Positions 1 to 11,014 of a stretch of 64,000 nt of DNA are shown here, piece by piece; position 1 is the first letter of the stretch; every line of letters begins with the position of its first letter. The DNA comes from Ochotona curzoniae (taxonomy: Eukaryota; Chordata; Mammalia; Lagomorpha; Ochotonidae). The stretch spans positions 558,001 to 622,000 of the forward strand of contig NW_024466413.1 in NCBI RefSeq assembly GCF_017591425.1, read 5' to 3'. A program made the translations under genes and the position numbers. The notes under the pieces are model-generated. The model had not been told where the DNA came from. It saw only the letters and a program-made list of their open reading frames with translations, and ran no database searches.

Positions 1-1624
1 CAAAACAAAACACAACACACCCCAAGCCTCTCCTTAACCCAATTTCTTCCATAGGCAACGCATTCCCAGGTTTCAGAATTCCACCTGGCCATGTGTGTCT
101 CCCATTCTCTCTCCTTCCTGCTCAGGCTCCAGCTACAGAAGCAACATATTAAGCCTGTTGCCTCTATATCCTTCTAGAGATGTGGCATTCTAGATTAGGA
201 AGTTATGCTGCTTTTGTAGTTCTACAGTGAACCTGAGTTGCTTGTTGAAAGCAAATAAGAAAACTGAAAGCCAGAGAATAGGATGGCTTCTGACTCCATC
301 GCTGCAAGAGTCACCATGAGCACTTGAGCATTTAATCACCCAGATCTTTCCCTTATGTCTAGGAAGATTTCTCTGTGTGGACAGAAAAATAGTCCCTCCA
401 CTACGCTGGAGACCTTCCAAAGCAAGAGAGGAACCTCAGAAGCCATTTAGTCAGAGGCAAAGTTAGCCAGGGAGCTTTAGATTTTGAATAACAAGCACCA
501 TAAAGCTGAAAGAACAATATCAGCCTGAGGAAAATTTTTTTTTCTATTAATAGATCTCTTCTATAACTTGCAGGGCCAATACAAGCCAACATTATTAGGG
601 TCCAGGCAGTGCACGTCTCTGACTCCACAGAGACCCCATAAAGTCAAGCTTATTACAATTTCTCCCGAGACAGGAGTTTTGTGATTCCTGTGTGTTCTTA
701 CAGTCAAGACTTCGTCCCCCCTTCGAGCTCCTTTCTCTAGATGGTAGCACTTAGAGGATCCTGCTCTGTAACCTACAGATGCAGAGCCACTTGGCCAGGG
801 CCTTTTAAACCTAGGCAGTCCCTCCCTACAGACATGTAATGCATCCTTGTTACATAGTGATTTCTGCAAAGGGCACCAGTCAGTTCAACAGAATAGCATT
901 GAAAGGATTTTCACTCCAACAAACACAAAACATGGAAGATTTTAATAGATGGCACACAATATTGAATAATGTTGAATTAAGGTGCCAATGGAAATAAAAT
1001 GGGTTTACCTGGGGTGGGAGAAGAGCATGGTGAAGGTTCCTTTGTATTTCTACATCAAGGATTATTTTGCATTGTTCAGCTCCCTCTCCCAGGAAAACCG
1101 ACTTGAATGCTAGGCACTCTAAACACGCCTTTCTGTAGTTTTCCATCCAAGCAGAATTTCTCTCCTGTCTTTCCACGTCTGATGAAGGTGGTCACAGGGG
1201 TGGGCTTTTGAAGCGTAGTCTGGATGCTGCTGGGGATACCTGTATGTTGGGGTGTCTGGCTCCACTTGGCTTCTGCTGCTACCTGTCTGCTAAAACAAGC
1301 CCTGGAGACAGCCAATGACAGCTCAAGCAGTTGAATGCCTGCTGCTCTCCTGTGTTCCAAGCTCATGACGTCATGTGGCCCAGCCCTGGCTGCTGTGATC
1401 AGTTGTGGAGTGAACTAGCAGACAGCAGAGCTCTGTGTGCCATTGAATAACTTCTTTCAAAAACAAACAACAAAAAACCTAGTTATCTTAAAGAAAGGAT
1501 TATAAGCACAGAGTGAGGCTGGCTTCATTAGCTCTGTCCAGACTGCATAGAGGTTCACAAGAGACCGAATTTTGCAAGTAAATTTGTGCGGCCAGTTTTC
1601 CTAAGGACTCTGATTGGCCTGTCA
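1..1624. other. Unassigned non-coding sequence
   Basis: I see no gene, RNA or recognisable repeat here. Open frames on either strand are at most about 100 codons, overlap each other in several frames, and show no family motif. The composition is ordinary for mammalian intergenic or intronic DNA. Confidence 0.6.
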
Positions 1625-1800
1625 CAGTAGGGGCTGGCAAGGCTGAAGCCAGGAACTAGGAATCAACCTGGGTCTCCCGTATGGGTGGCTGGAGCCCAAG
1701 TGCTGCCTCCTAAACGTGTGTGAGTAGGAAGCTAGAGTTCTGAGCAGAGCTGAGTTTTGGACCCAAGCACTGCAGTACAGGATGTGAGAGCTCTAAGATT
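1625..1800 (-). repeat. Decayed lagomorph C-SINE remnant
   Basis: Read on the plus strand this is the antisense C-SINE order: 'gccaggaac', 'cctgggtctcccgtatgggtgg', then a 'caagtgctgcctcc' block and 'aggaagctag...gagcagagctgag'. That matches the body of the lagomorph C-SINE in reverse orientation. It is old: no clean A-tail or TSD is visible and the CpG positions are decayed. Confidence 0.6.
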
Positions 1801-2160
1801 GCCTTTCGCTGATGGCTCACATGCATTGGAAGCTGCAGGTCAGAAACACTCTGAGTGCCACTGCTTGATGACAAAACTAGGCTTTTCCTTGAGAAGCAGA
1901 AGCCTAATGGTACCCCCCTCCCAGCAGGTCGCTGGGAACTGTCAAGAGCTCATTCACGCAAGGCAGCTCTCCAAAGGTGCGTATGCTCCCTCCCCTCACC
2001 ACACAACTTCTCAATATGCCACAGGGAGATGTACTTCCCAGACCCAAGATGTAGGTTTTCTATAAAATATAAGAAGAAAGGCATTTAAGCTTAAGCACAG
2101 GCCTAGTGGTTCATGTTTCACTATTTAACTCTGGAATTATCTAGGCATGCAAGGAGTAGC
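1801..2160. other. Unassigned short interval
   Basis: Nothing recognisable between two decayed SINEs. Two overlapping open frames of 102 and 77 codons run through it in different frames without any protein motif, so I do not call a gene. Confidence 0.5.
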
Positions 2161-2164
2161 CATT

Positions 2165-2475
2165 ATTTAATATCCAAGATATTTTTAAAAAAGAAATTGA
2201 AACACAGAATTAGAGAGGAGAGAGAGCTGCCATTTGTTTGTGATTTGTTCTCTAAAAGGCCTTGCTGGCCAGGGCAGGGCCAGGCTGAAGCTGGGAGCTG
2301 CTTCCAGGTCTTTCACACGGGTACAGGGGCCCAAGTAGGTGGGTCATCCTTTTACAGGCATTTAGCAGGGAGGTGGATTAGAAGTGCAGCAGCTGGGACC
2401 ACCACTGGCACCTATATGTAACATTTAACAGTGGTTTGACATGCCCCATCACAGTGCTGACTATCAGCCCAGGGT
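2165..2475 (-). repeat. C-SINE, antisense, old
   Basis: Plus-strand order is T/A-rich tail (around 'atatttttaaaaaag'), 'gagaggagagagag', 'gctgggagctgcttccaggtc', 'acacgggtacaggggcccaag', 'gggtcatcctttt', 'tagcagggaggtgga', then 'gaccaccactggcacc', which is the full antisense order of a C-SINE. Divergence is substantial and I find no confident TSD. Confidence 0.75.
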
Positions 2476-2849
2476 TTTAAGCCAGCTAAAGATCTTGGAA
2501 ATTACCTAAGCTGATGAACTACTACTTAACGCTGAAATACAAACTCATAAAAATGACTTCGTTTATAAAAATGCAAATAACAAGACTCCAATGCATAAGA
2601 ATCATGTTAACTCCTGAGTGGCAAGATTGTATTGGCATAGGAAAAGCATGTCGAACTGGAATCAAAATGCAAGAGGTCTTAAAACGTTTATGGAAAATAC
2701 GTGTTGTAAAAAAAAAAAGATCCACACGTTTTTGCAATCATTTTAATTTCATTTTTACAAAATGTTCTGAAATTCTTATATGCTTGCATTCCATGTAAGT
2801 TGATAAATCTTAGAATTTCATTTGCCAGGTGAGTATCTAACTTCTTAGT
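2476..2849. other. Unassigned AT-rich interval
   Basis: AT-rich sequence with a short A-run near 2708-2719. Overlapping open frames on both strands (94 and 71 codons) are mutual shadows with no motif. Confidence 0.5.
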
Positions 2850-3104
2850 ATTAGTTTTAATGATAGTTTGAGATAATTTGACGAGCCATAGAATTCACTG
2901 TTTTAAGTGAGCAATGTTCTTGACATATTTTCAGAGATGAGCAAAAATCAGTTTAGAAGATTTTTCTGTCATCCTCCCCCCACCCAAATCTGATGGCCAG
3001 TCTTTACTCCTGTAAGCCCCAACAGCCTCATTTAGCTTCTGTCCCCCCACTTTGCCTGTGGGGGACACTCCTGGATGTGGCCTTCTTCACTCAGCACAGA
3101 GTTT
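2850..3104 (+). repeat. Possible ancient L1 3'-end-like fragment
   Basis: The order of blocks (a 'gagataatttgac' start, 'attcactgttttaagtgagcaatg', 'cctccccccacccaaat', then 'tgtggccttcttcactcagca') resembles old mammal-wide L1 3' untranslated sequence. This rests on remembered pattern only, divergence is high, and a repeat search could reassign it. Confidence 0.35.
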
Positions 3105-3160
3105 TGCTCTCTCTCTCCCTAATTCTGCCACTCATATAAAACAAATCTTCAGAAAGACCA
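3105..3160 (+). repeat. C-SINE 3' tail fragment
   Basis: A CT-rich run followed by 'aattctgcc...ataaaacaaatctt' matches the 3' end of lagomorph C-SINEs (CT repeat, 'tctgcc', then AATAAA-like and ATCTT blocks). Only the tail is present. Confidence 0.45.
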
Positions 3161-3624
3161 GACCAAGAAGCCAGGTTGCAATGTGTGGAATAGGTCTCTA
3201 TTGACTTAGCCAGTTCACAGAAACCACCAAACTGAACCATCTTAAGACAAGGTCCCAATCACCATGTCACCAGGGAGACGTGACTTAAAGGCCGTAGATG
3301 AAACAAAGACTGGTGAAGCAGATGTTCAGGTTAGATGAATTGAGTCTGCCAAGGTTCACCTGTGTGAGCCATGTAACACCCCTGGGCTTACGTAGGCACC
3401 ACCAGGTGCGTTCAGAGCATCCCTGGGCTGGGTGGGGGGATGTCCTGATCTGCTTGAAGAATTCTCACTGAAAATTCTGGCACTTACATAGATACAATAG
3501 TGAGCAGGTTGCAAAACTTCCTCCAGACTTGAAATAGGCTTGAGAAAAAAAAAAGTGTGTATGTTTTTAGAGATACATGTATGCACACAAATAAGTATTG
3601 CAATGAAGCTAAGTTCCATCCCTC
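3161..3624. other. Unassigned interval
   Basis: No recognisable feature apart from a short A-run at about 3545-3554. Confidence 0.5.
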
Positions 3625-3740
3625 ACTTTGCATAGTTCCCCATTACCATGTGGTGAGAACATGTAAGATCTACTTGACATATTTCAAGTGTGCACTCCAA
3701 GATCGCTAGCTGGAGGCAGCCGCACAGCCACTGCGACACA
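3625..3740 (+). repeat. Possible ancient L1 3'UTR fragment
   Basis: 'accatgtggtgagaacatg', 'aagatctac' and 'atttcaagtgtgcac' fall in the order of the 'gtggtgagaac...aaatctac...tttcaagtat' block of old mammalian L1 3' ends. A related block with the same order occurs at about 39235-39310. It is very diverged. Confidence 0.45.
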
Positions 3741-6700
3741 GGAGTTATTTCTGCTGGAATGCTGTGCCTTTTGATACTCTGGGTTTTGCATTCTGCAACT
3801 TGACAGGTCATGCTAGTGGTTGGTGACCTCGGCAGTTTTCCTTAGCTGTAAGGATCAGGTTACCTACAAACAGCCCATTGTTTTTTCTGGATTTCTGCTC
3901 CATTTTATTGCCCAGCTGCTCTAACAGGGACTTGCAGTACTGAAGGCTGCTCCTCCAGTTTCAGCAACAACAAAGCCCACTCTTAGCATTGCTTTTGGAA
4001 ATATTTTGGGTTCCAGGGGAAGGCATCCTAGGGTGGGTGGACCGTGTGTAGACAGTTTGGAGAGAGGAAGGGAGGGAGGAATGGATAGAAAGAGGGAATG
4101 CTCGGCTGATGCCCACACAGGGAACCTGAGCTGGACCGCTCAGAGTCATCTCGGAACGGGTGAAGGTGGGTGGCTCGGTGCTTGCATCCGTCTCTGTGAC
4201 CAAGATCACGGCCTTTGCTTAAGCTCAATGCCCAAAGCAGGACTCAGCTAAGAGCTCCCAGTTAATACTTTTCGACATGTGGGAATAACACAGTCTCATA
4301 AGGACCTAGAAGAGATTTCCACTGCAGCAGGCATGTTACAGTGCTAATCGGCCTTGTGTTTGATCCAAGTTTCAGATTCTTATGTCTCTATCCTATTAGA
4401 TTTGGCTATTACAATTAAGTGAGCCGCTTTCAACTGGTTTCTGTAACATGAAGGCCTGCATGAGCTCTCTCGGGAAGGTGAGGGGACTTGCCAAACCCGG
4501 GCTTGAGCAAGGGAAGGGAATGCAATGAGAGAAGGGGCAGATGAGGTAGGACAATTCCTGGAGACTGGAGAGCCCCAGATGCTGAGCTGCGGGTGTCACT
4601 TGAGGTCTCCTCCGGGATCAGTGCAGTGGTGGAAACCTTTGCTCTCCACCAGAACGTTATTTTCTAGATAGGAGGAACTTGTTCAATGAACTCTGGCTTT
4701 GCCCGCCTCCCCACTCCTTTTTCCATTGCACTAAGAGGGCAAGCTGATCAGCTGTTGGATCTGTAGAGAGCAAACAGGCCATGCTGAGCTGCTCCCACTC
4801 CTCCCCCTGGCACGTGGGCTGAGCTGCTCCCACTCCTCCCCCTGGCACGTGGGCAGGAGGATGACACTCTGCTTCCTTTGCTCCATCAGGGCAGGGCCGG
4901 CCTGCTCTGCTGTGGGGATGGCAGGTGGTGACTTCTGTGGTGCAGTTGATTCTTTGGCTCTGACATGAGGTTGCATCTTCCAGTCTTGCCTATGCCAGTG
5001 GCATAGCTGTTCCTGCAGAACTGAAGCTCTCCATGCATGTTCTCCAACCTGTGGGGCGCCAGAGGGCAAGTGCCTGTCAGTGGGCTGGATTTGAGGCCTC
5101 AACCGCAGCCATGGTGCTGGGGGGTGGAGCCCTTGGGAGTTAGATGATCAGCCAGAGCCCTCTTGCTCTTGCTGGCATGCAAGGATACAGGAAGCTGACT
5201 TTCTGCAACCAGAAGGTGGCCCTCTCCAGCAGCTGACCATTGGACCCCCTGACGTTGGCCTGTGGCCTCCTGGAACAATGGGGGAGTAACTTGCTTGTAA
5301 GCCTCTAAGTTATAATGACCAAAATAGATGAGAATATCCTGTTTATTGCTTTTAAACTTTCCTCATCACACTTCCAATTTATAATTTGATCCAATTACTT
5401 TTTCGGCTCTATGATACTGTTAAAACTAAAATTATGGTCTGTGGTAAGAGGATAGTTTAAAATGGCACTTAGTTATTAAAACTCTCTAGGCAGTTTGTGT
5501 GGAATTAAGGATTATATATAAATATATATGTATACACCTACTTAATCCTCACAACAAAATGACTTGGATGCTATACTTAATCCAATTCTTATGAAGCTTA
5601 ACTCAAATACTGTACGTTTTTCTTATACCCCTGACTCCGTTTTTTGAAGAAAATACCCAACTCATTTTGACTTTATACATAAACAGCTAAAATTGTGAAG
5701 ACTATATATTATTGCACGAAAAACAAAACCTATTAGCAGGGCCGTGGAATGAATGATTTCAATCACTTCAGCTAAAACAACTCAACTCTGATTAGGCTGA
5801 CAAATGTCAACTGTGAGTCCAAGACACGTTGCTTTATAGGACACTAACAAACTCACTTATCCATTTGTTTTAAACTCTATTTTTCACGAGAATATAAATG
5901 AACAAAAAGCTGAAGCGGATATATTGACTTCAGGCACAGCATGAATTGGAATGAAAAGCTTTTGTATCAACAGCTGACCCAATTTACAAGGAAGACAAAA
6001 CAGTTGGTACACACTGGTACAGAGATCTACCATAAAAACATATGCCAGGTTCTGAGAGTGTCCGATTGTACTCCCGTGAGACTCCGCTTGGTTCTCCAAA
6101 TCCTGGGGAAATGATCAACCCAACAAAATGTTAAGAAAACACCTTAACGCCAGTGTTTCCCTGGGCAGAGTCCCGTTTTGAATTTCAAACAGTTCCAGCA
6201 GAAATCAATGGATCACAGGACGGTGTGTGTCCACTCTGTCTCCTGGAGATCAGGAGTTGAGATCTGCTAGAGGCATCACACGTGTTTATAAAGTCAAAAG
6301 GGAGAATTCATCTGAATGAAGCAAACACTCTCCATTGAAGACACTGGGGATTTGGGAGAGAAGAAAATATCAGGACCTCAGAAAGAGCAATGTTAAAGGC
6401 AGGCGGGTCTTCATGAAGATTCTGCAGACTGCAAATGAAGAAAGCCCGCTGGTCGAGTGCTCTGGATACCCCTGGCTGAAGCAAAGCACCTGTGAAAATA
6501 GTGAGCCATCACATGGGGTGTGGAGTTGCCTGAAGGCTCTGCTGGGCAGGATGCTATGTGATCACCCTCACAGTTGGCAGATGGTTCTGGTCAGAATGGC
6601 TATTTGTATAGCTGTCGATGAGGAAAGCATCAGAGTGTTTGTCCTTGGCCCCCTCAGCTGGGTGAGGGCATTCGCAGGACTGTCAGGGAGTGAGCACTCT

Positions 6701-7139
6701 AAACCCACATTTCTGAGCAGAGGACAAGTTCCCTGGTAAGACTGGCCAGTGCTATTTGTGTGGTTTGGTTCTCCTGGGCTCAGCATGAGGCTGCTCTCCC
6801 TTCTGAGAGGAGATCCTGGAATTCTCAGAAGACTCTAGTTTCTAGACAACTGTTCTGACTGGACCCATTGCTCACAACTGAAGCCAAGGAGAACTCAGAA
6901 GCAGGTACAGAGCAGCCTCTTCCTGCCCGTAACTGGTTCAACTCCAAACACAGCAGGTTTTCGTGTTTCCCAGGACCCATGTGCTTGCCTGTCAGCTGTG
7001 CCCTTGGAATTCTACACAGAAGTGATGTCCATTAGGGACCCAAGTGAGATAAAGTAAAATTTATGATACAGTTCCATAGGCTCTGAGATTCCTCTCTTCC
7101 ACTGAGTTCCTCTATATATACTATTGCAGTAGTATAGTC
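3741..7139. other. Unassigned interval with one tandem duplication
   Basis: No gene recognised across about 3.4 kb. The longest open frames (134 codons at 6335 on the plus strand and 123 codons at 4731-5102 on the minus strand) have no domain I recognise. An AT-rich TATA-like tract lies at about 5512-5535. The only clear structure is the 35-bp duplication described separately. Confidence 0.55.
4783..4852. repeat. Perfect 35-bp tandem duplication
   Basis: Two adjacent identical 35-bp units, 4783-4817 and 4818-4852, each running from 'gctgagctgctcccactcc' to 'cacgtgg'. Identity is complete, so the duplication is recent or under conversion. Confidence 0.95.
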
Positions 7140-7230
7140 CTTCACAAACAGTCATAAGTCCATTATTCTGCTATTTAAGTGTGTCCTGATATTGTAGGTA
7201 GAGATAATAGGATGCTGGACTCTGCTATTA
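7140..7230 (+). repeat. L1 3'UTR-like fragment
   Basis: The block 'attctgctatttaagtgtg' followed by 'gatattgtaggtagagataatag' and 'gctggactctgctattatc' is paralogous to 8113-8195 and resembles lagomorph L1 3' untranslated sequence. The L1 assignment is inference; the paralogy is visible directly. Confidence 0.4.
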
Positions 7231-7518
7231 TCAAGGCATCTTTAACAGTTTCGTTGGGAGTCCGTTTTTTATTTGGAAGTAGAGATGCATACTGCATTGC
7301 ATCTTCACATCTAGATATCTGAGTCTATTATAGTTACTATACATACCCTTAAATGAAAAACCTTGACACAAAGTAAGCATTAGGAATAAAAACAGGAAGT
7401 TTACAACATGAAGTATAATTATCATTTAGCAGGCATCTTTGTCCAGGCTAATACTTGTTTATTTTTAAGACATGCAATATTTTTGGCTCCTACATTCATG
7501 TAAATAGGCCACAATCAA
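7231..7518. other. Unassigned interval
   Basis: AT-rich sequence without recognisable feature. Confidence 0.45.
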
Positions 7519-7530
7519 TATGCCAACTTT

Positions 7531-7834
7531 TAAAAAACTTTTTTTATTGGAAAGACAAATTTATAGACAGGAGATAAAGAAAAAAAGATCTTCTGTCTGC
7601 TAGTTGACTCCAATTGCCTGCTCTGGCTTAAACTCAGCCAAGTCAAAGCCAGGGGCTTCCGGATTTTCCACATGGGTGTAGGGTCCCAAGGCTTTGGGTC
7701 ATCCTCTGCTTTCCCAGGTCACAGGTAGGGAGCTAAATGGGAAGTAGAGCAGCCAGGAGATGAACCAGCACCCACATGGGAATCCTAGCAGTTGCAAGGC
7801 AAGGATTTAGCCACTGAGCCATCATGCAGGGCCC
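7531..7834 (-). mobile_element. C-SINE with target-site duplication
   Basis: This is a C-SINE read antisense: A/T tail at the left, 'gatcttctgtctgctag', 'gccaggggcttccgg', 'agggtcccaaggctttggg', 'tagggagcta', 'agccactgagccatcatgcagggcc' (the reversed SINE head) at the right. It is flanked by a perfect 12-bp TSD, tatgccaacttt, at 7519-7530 and 7835-7846. The SINE is internally RNA polymerase III-type (tRNA-derived in lagomorphs) and is mobilised by L1 protein. Confidence 0.92.
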
Positions 7835-7846
7835 TATGCCAACTTT

Positions 7847-8112
7847 CATGGGCAAACTCTTGGGTGCTGGGAGGAAATGAGACTGTTACTAGGAAGGCCC
7901 ACGGAGAGCTCCAGAGTACTGGGTTATGTTCTCACTTTAACCCAGGTAGTAAATAAGGATAAAGATGATATCCATCTATGTAATAATGCCATCTATGTGA
8001 GAGAAATGATACAAGATTCTAGGATTCCCATGTTGGTTTGAAACAGAAGCCTGACTTTAGGACATTGCAAGAGAAACCCACAGCCTTAGTTACATAGGAA
8101 GGTCAAGTTCGT
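7847..8112. other. Unassigned interval
   Basis: No feature recognised. Confidence 0.45.
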
Positions 8113-8195
8113 CATTCTGCTGTTTAAGTGTATCATGACCTCACATGGATAGACAATGCTAGAGAGCCCAGAATCCTGTTGTCTATAGTACTTGA
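8113..8195 (+). repeat. L1 3'UTR-like fragment, paralogue of 7140-7230
   Basis: 'cattctgctgtttaagtgta' then 'tgacctcacatggatagac' and 'agaatcctgttgtctatag' align by eye with the block at 7140-7230 in the same orientation. Probably another piece of an old L1 3'UTR. Confidence 0.4.
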
Positions 8196-8325
8196 GTTTT
8201 GTTATGAGTTGCGTGTTGCAATGTATCTGATTTCCCAATATGCTTGCTTCCATTGTACAGTTCCTCTAGATAAGCATGCATATACACATCTATCGATTTT
8301 GTATTCTTCAGGGAAGTTGCTTTAT

Positions 8326-8996
8326 ATCAGGTTTATCCCTGGTGTGCAGGGATGATTCAACATGCAAGTCAACAGGTGAGATACACCACATCAACAAATT
8401 GGAAAAAAAAAAACATGATCACAGTAGATGCAGAGAAGGCACAATAAAATACAACACCACTTCATGTTAAAAACCCTAAGATGGGCATAGAGTATTCTAC
8501 AATGCAAGTCAATATACAAACAACAACAAAAAACATTGCCAGAATCATACTAAATGGAGAAAAACTGGAAAAGTTTCCACTAAGATCTGGAACTAGACAA
8601 GATGCCCACTTTTACTGCTGCTATTCAACACAGTATTGGAAATTCTCATTAGAGCTTTTAGGCAAGAAAAAGAAATTAAAGAAACTCAAATCAGAAATTA
8701 TAATTATCCTTACTTGAATGACATGATTCTATACATAAAACACTGAAAGACTCAAGAGACTATTGGAACTCATGAGACTTTGGCAGGGTAGCGCGATACA
8801 AAAATTATGAACAAATATTGATGGACCTGATACATACAAATAACTCAACGGCTGAGAAAGAACTTGTAAGTGCAGTCCACTTTAAAACAGTGAAGAATCT
8901 TAAACACCTTGGAATAAACCTGACCAAAGATGTAGCTTTTATCACAGATGTCTTCCACAAGACATTAAAGATATAAGACTTTAAAAAAAGATGGAG
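8326..8996 (+). pseudogene. L1 ORF2 reverse transcriptase fragment
   Basis: Degenerate L1 reverse transcriptase, split over several frames. Recognisable pieces are the 'NGEKLEKFPLRSGTRQD' stretch (about 8539-8600) and the 'LNDMIL' remnant of the FADD catalytic site near 8715. It matches the better-preserved RT at 21100-21760. The last 14 bases (8983-8996, aaaaaaagatggag) are the left TSD copy of the next insertion. Confidence 0.8.
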
Positions 8997-9228
8997 TGAC
9001 ATTTTCCAGATTCTAAAAGAAAAAAATTGTCGGCCTAGGATAACATACCCTGCAAAGCTTTCTTTCATCTTTGAAAATGAAATCAAATTCTTCCAGAGTA
9101 AAGAAAAGCTAAAAGAATTTGCCTCTTCCAAACCTGCTCTACAAATGATACTTCAAGATGTTCTCTTGACAGAGAAGAGGAATAGCACCTACCAAAACCA
9201 AAGGCAAATGGGAAGAACATCCCAGTAA
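8997..9228 (+). pseudogene. L1 ORF1 C-terminal fragment
   Basis: This encodes the C-terminal domain of L1 ORF1 protein, which with the RRM domain binds single-stranded RNA. The translated plus strand reads 'ILKEKNCRPRITYPAKLSF' and ends 'QRQMGRTSQ' before TAA, the same as in the 55015-55392 frame of the complete copy. Most of ORF1 is missing through 5' truncation, so no functional product is expected. Confidence 0.82.
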
Positions 9229-10085
9229 AATGACAACAGAAGACTAAATCAATGAACAACCCATTCCTAAAATTACAGGACCAAAGTAACACCTATGTAT
9301 ATTTAACTCTAAATGTAAATTACTTAAGGTCAATCAAACATCATAGATTAGTAGACTGGATTAAAAAACAAAACCCATCTTTTATTGTCTGGAGGAGACA
9401 CACTCCAACAAAGATCAGCGGAAACTCTATCACATGGATTTTGTTGTTTTCTGTTGGTTTCATCTCTTCAAAACACTTTCTTCTGATTAAATCATTCAAT
9501 GACTCGTAGATCATGCAGTGGCATCATTTTCTTCAAGAAGGTTCTTGATTTTCACTTCAAGCTACACGTTGGACATTTAGTAGCATGTTGTTTAACTTCT
9601 TGGTGTTGTTAATTTCTTTTTTCTCCCGGAAGTTGATTTTATTTTGTGGCTCTTCATTTAAGGGAAGGTATAGTAGTTGTGTAATGGAGACTGTCATATC
9701 TAGTAACATGTCATTTAACTTCATGGCATTGTAAATTTCTATTTTTCTTTCTATTGTTGATTCTGTATCATGACTTTTCATTTAAGGGAATGTACAGTAG
9801 TTATGTAATGGAGACTAACAACCAGATGTGAGGATGCAGTGTGGTCGGCATCTCTGTTTCCAGACAAAGATGGACTTACAGTGAAATTGTTTATATTATA
9901 TTTTGACCATAGGATTCTGGACTCTCTGCCATTGTCCATGCCTGCAATGATGAACATATGACTGAGTATGAAGAACTATATGTTAATAATGATATAAAGG
10001 AACTGGTGGGGGAGGGTATTGGGGAGGGGATAGGGGAATATGGAACTGTATCGTAAAATGATAGCAATAATAATAAAATGTGGGA
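8997..10085 (+). mobile_element. ORF2-less L1 (HAL1-like), 5'-truncated copy
   Basis: From 8997 this aligns base by base, with few differences, to 55157-56225 of the full HAL1-like element. It holds the last part of ORF1 (to the stop at about 9226), a stub of the ORF2 endonuclease region (about 9285-9420), then directly the L1 3'UTR. The junction, at about 9418-9428 next to 'aagatcagcggaaact', is the same as in the full copy. A 14-bp TSD, aaaaaaagatggag, flanks it at 8983-8996 and 10086-10099. It sits inside L1 ORF2. The 3' part has a G-rich tract at 10005-10038 and ends with an A-tail. Confidence 0.88.
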
Positions 10086-10103
10086 AAAAAAAGATGGAGA
10101 AAC

Positions 10104-10426
10104 AGAACCCAGTGTGGTGGCCTAGCAGCTAAAGTCTTCACCTTGAATGCGCCTGGATCCCAAATGGGTGCTGGTTCTAATCCTGGCAGCCCCCTTTCTC
10201 ATCCAGCTCCTTGCTTGTGGCCTGGGAAAGCAGTCCAGGATGGCCCAAAGCCTTGGGACCCTGCACCCATGTGGGAGACCAGAAAGAAGTTCCTAGCTCC
10301 TGGTTTCGGATCAGCTCAGCTCCAACTGTTGTGGTCACTTGGGGGAGTGAATCATCGAATGGAAGATCTTCCTTTCTGTTTTTCCTCCTCTCTGTATATC
10401 TGACTTTGCAATAAAAATAAGTCTTT
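10104..10426 (+). mobile_element. C-SINE, sense orientation
   Basis: Sense C-SINE: head 'cccagtgtggtggcctagc', 'cttcaccttgaatgcgcctggatccc', 'gcttgtggcctgggaaagcag', 'gccttgggaccctgcaccc', 'gggagtgaatcatcg', CT-rich block, and tail 'aataaaaataagtctttaaaa'. An imperfect duplication of 'aaaagatggrgaaa' flanks it at about 10089-10102 and 10427-10440. It therefore inserted into the right-hand TSD copy of the HAL1-like element beside it. The head has few CpGs left compared with the SINE at 23184-23493, so it is older. Confidence 0.9.
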
Positions 10427-11014
10427 AAAAAGATGGGGAAAGTTACCATGTTCCTGGACCAGCACGATCAGCATCAAGATGTCCACATTACTGAAAGTAA
10501 CACACAGATTCAACACAATCCTGGTCAAAATCCCAACAACATTCTTCTCAGAAACAAAGAACACAAGTTCACGTGGAAACACAAGTTCCCACAGATAGCC
10601 AAAAGCATCCAAGAATAAAGTTGGAAGAATCACAATTGCAGATCTCAAGACATACCATAGAGCAGTAGTCATCAAAACAGTCTGATACTGGCACAGAAAC
10701 AGAGAAGCTCAATGGAGAATAGAAACCCCAGAAGCGAGCCCACACATATACAGCCAATTAATCTTTGACAAGAAAACTGAAAATAATCCAGCAAAAGCCT
10801 GGTCTCTTACATGCTGTTGGGACAATTGGATAATAGCCTGGTAAAGTAATAAGCAGGATCCCACACCTGTCACCTTATATGAAAATCAGCTCTAAAATGG
10901 ATCAAGGACCTAAATCTGCACCCAGAAACCAAACTATTAGAGGAAAACATAGGAAGCACTCTGCAAGATGCAGGCATTGGTAAAGATTTTTTTAGGAAAG
11001 TCACAATATCTCTA
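10427..11014 (+). pseudogene. L1 ORF2 middle fragment
   Basis: Continues the interrupted L1. The blocks 'ccatgttcctggaccagcac', 'attcaacacaatcctggtc', 'tctgatactggcacagaaac' and 'gatcaaggacctaaatctgc' line up in order with 21780-22300. Frames are disrupted throughout. Confidence 0.82.

Noticed and set aside
4731..5102. 123-codon minus-strand frame
   Set aside because: Its apparent repeat structure comes from the 35-bp tandem duplication; no protein family recognised.
10104..10426. Functional tRNA genes within SINE heads
   Set aside because: The SINE heads are tRNA-related but do not fold as complete tRNAs with a usable anticodon arm, and they continue directly into SINE bodies.
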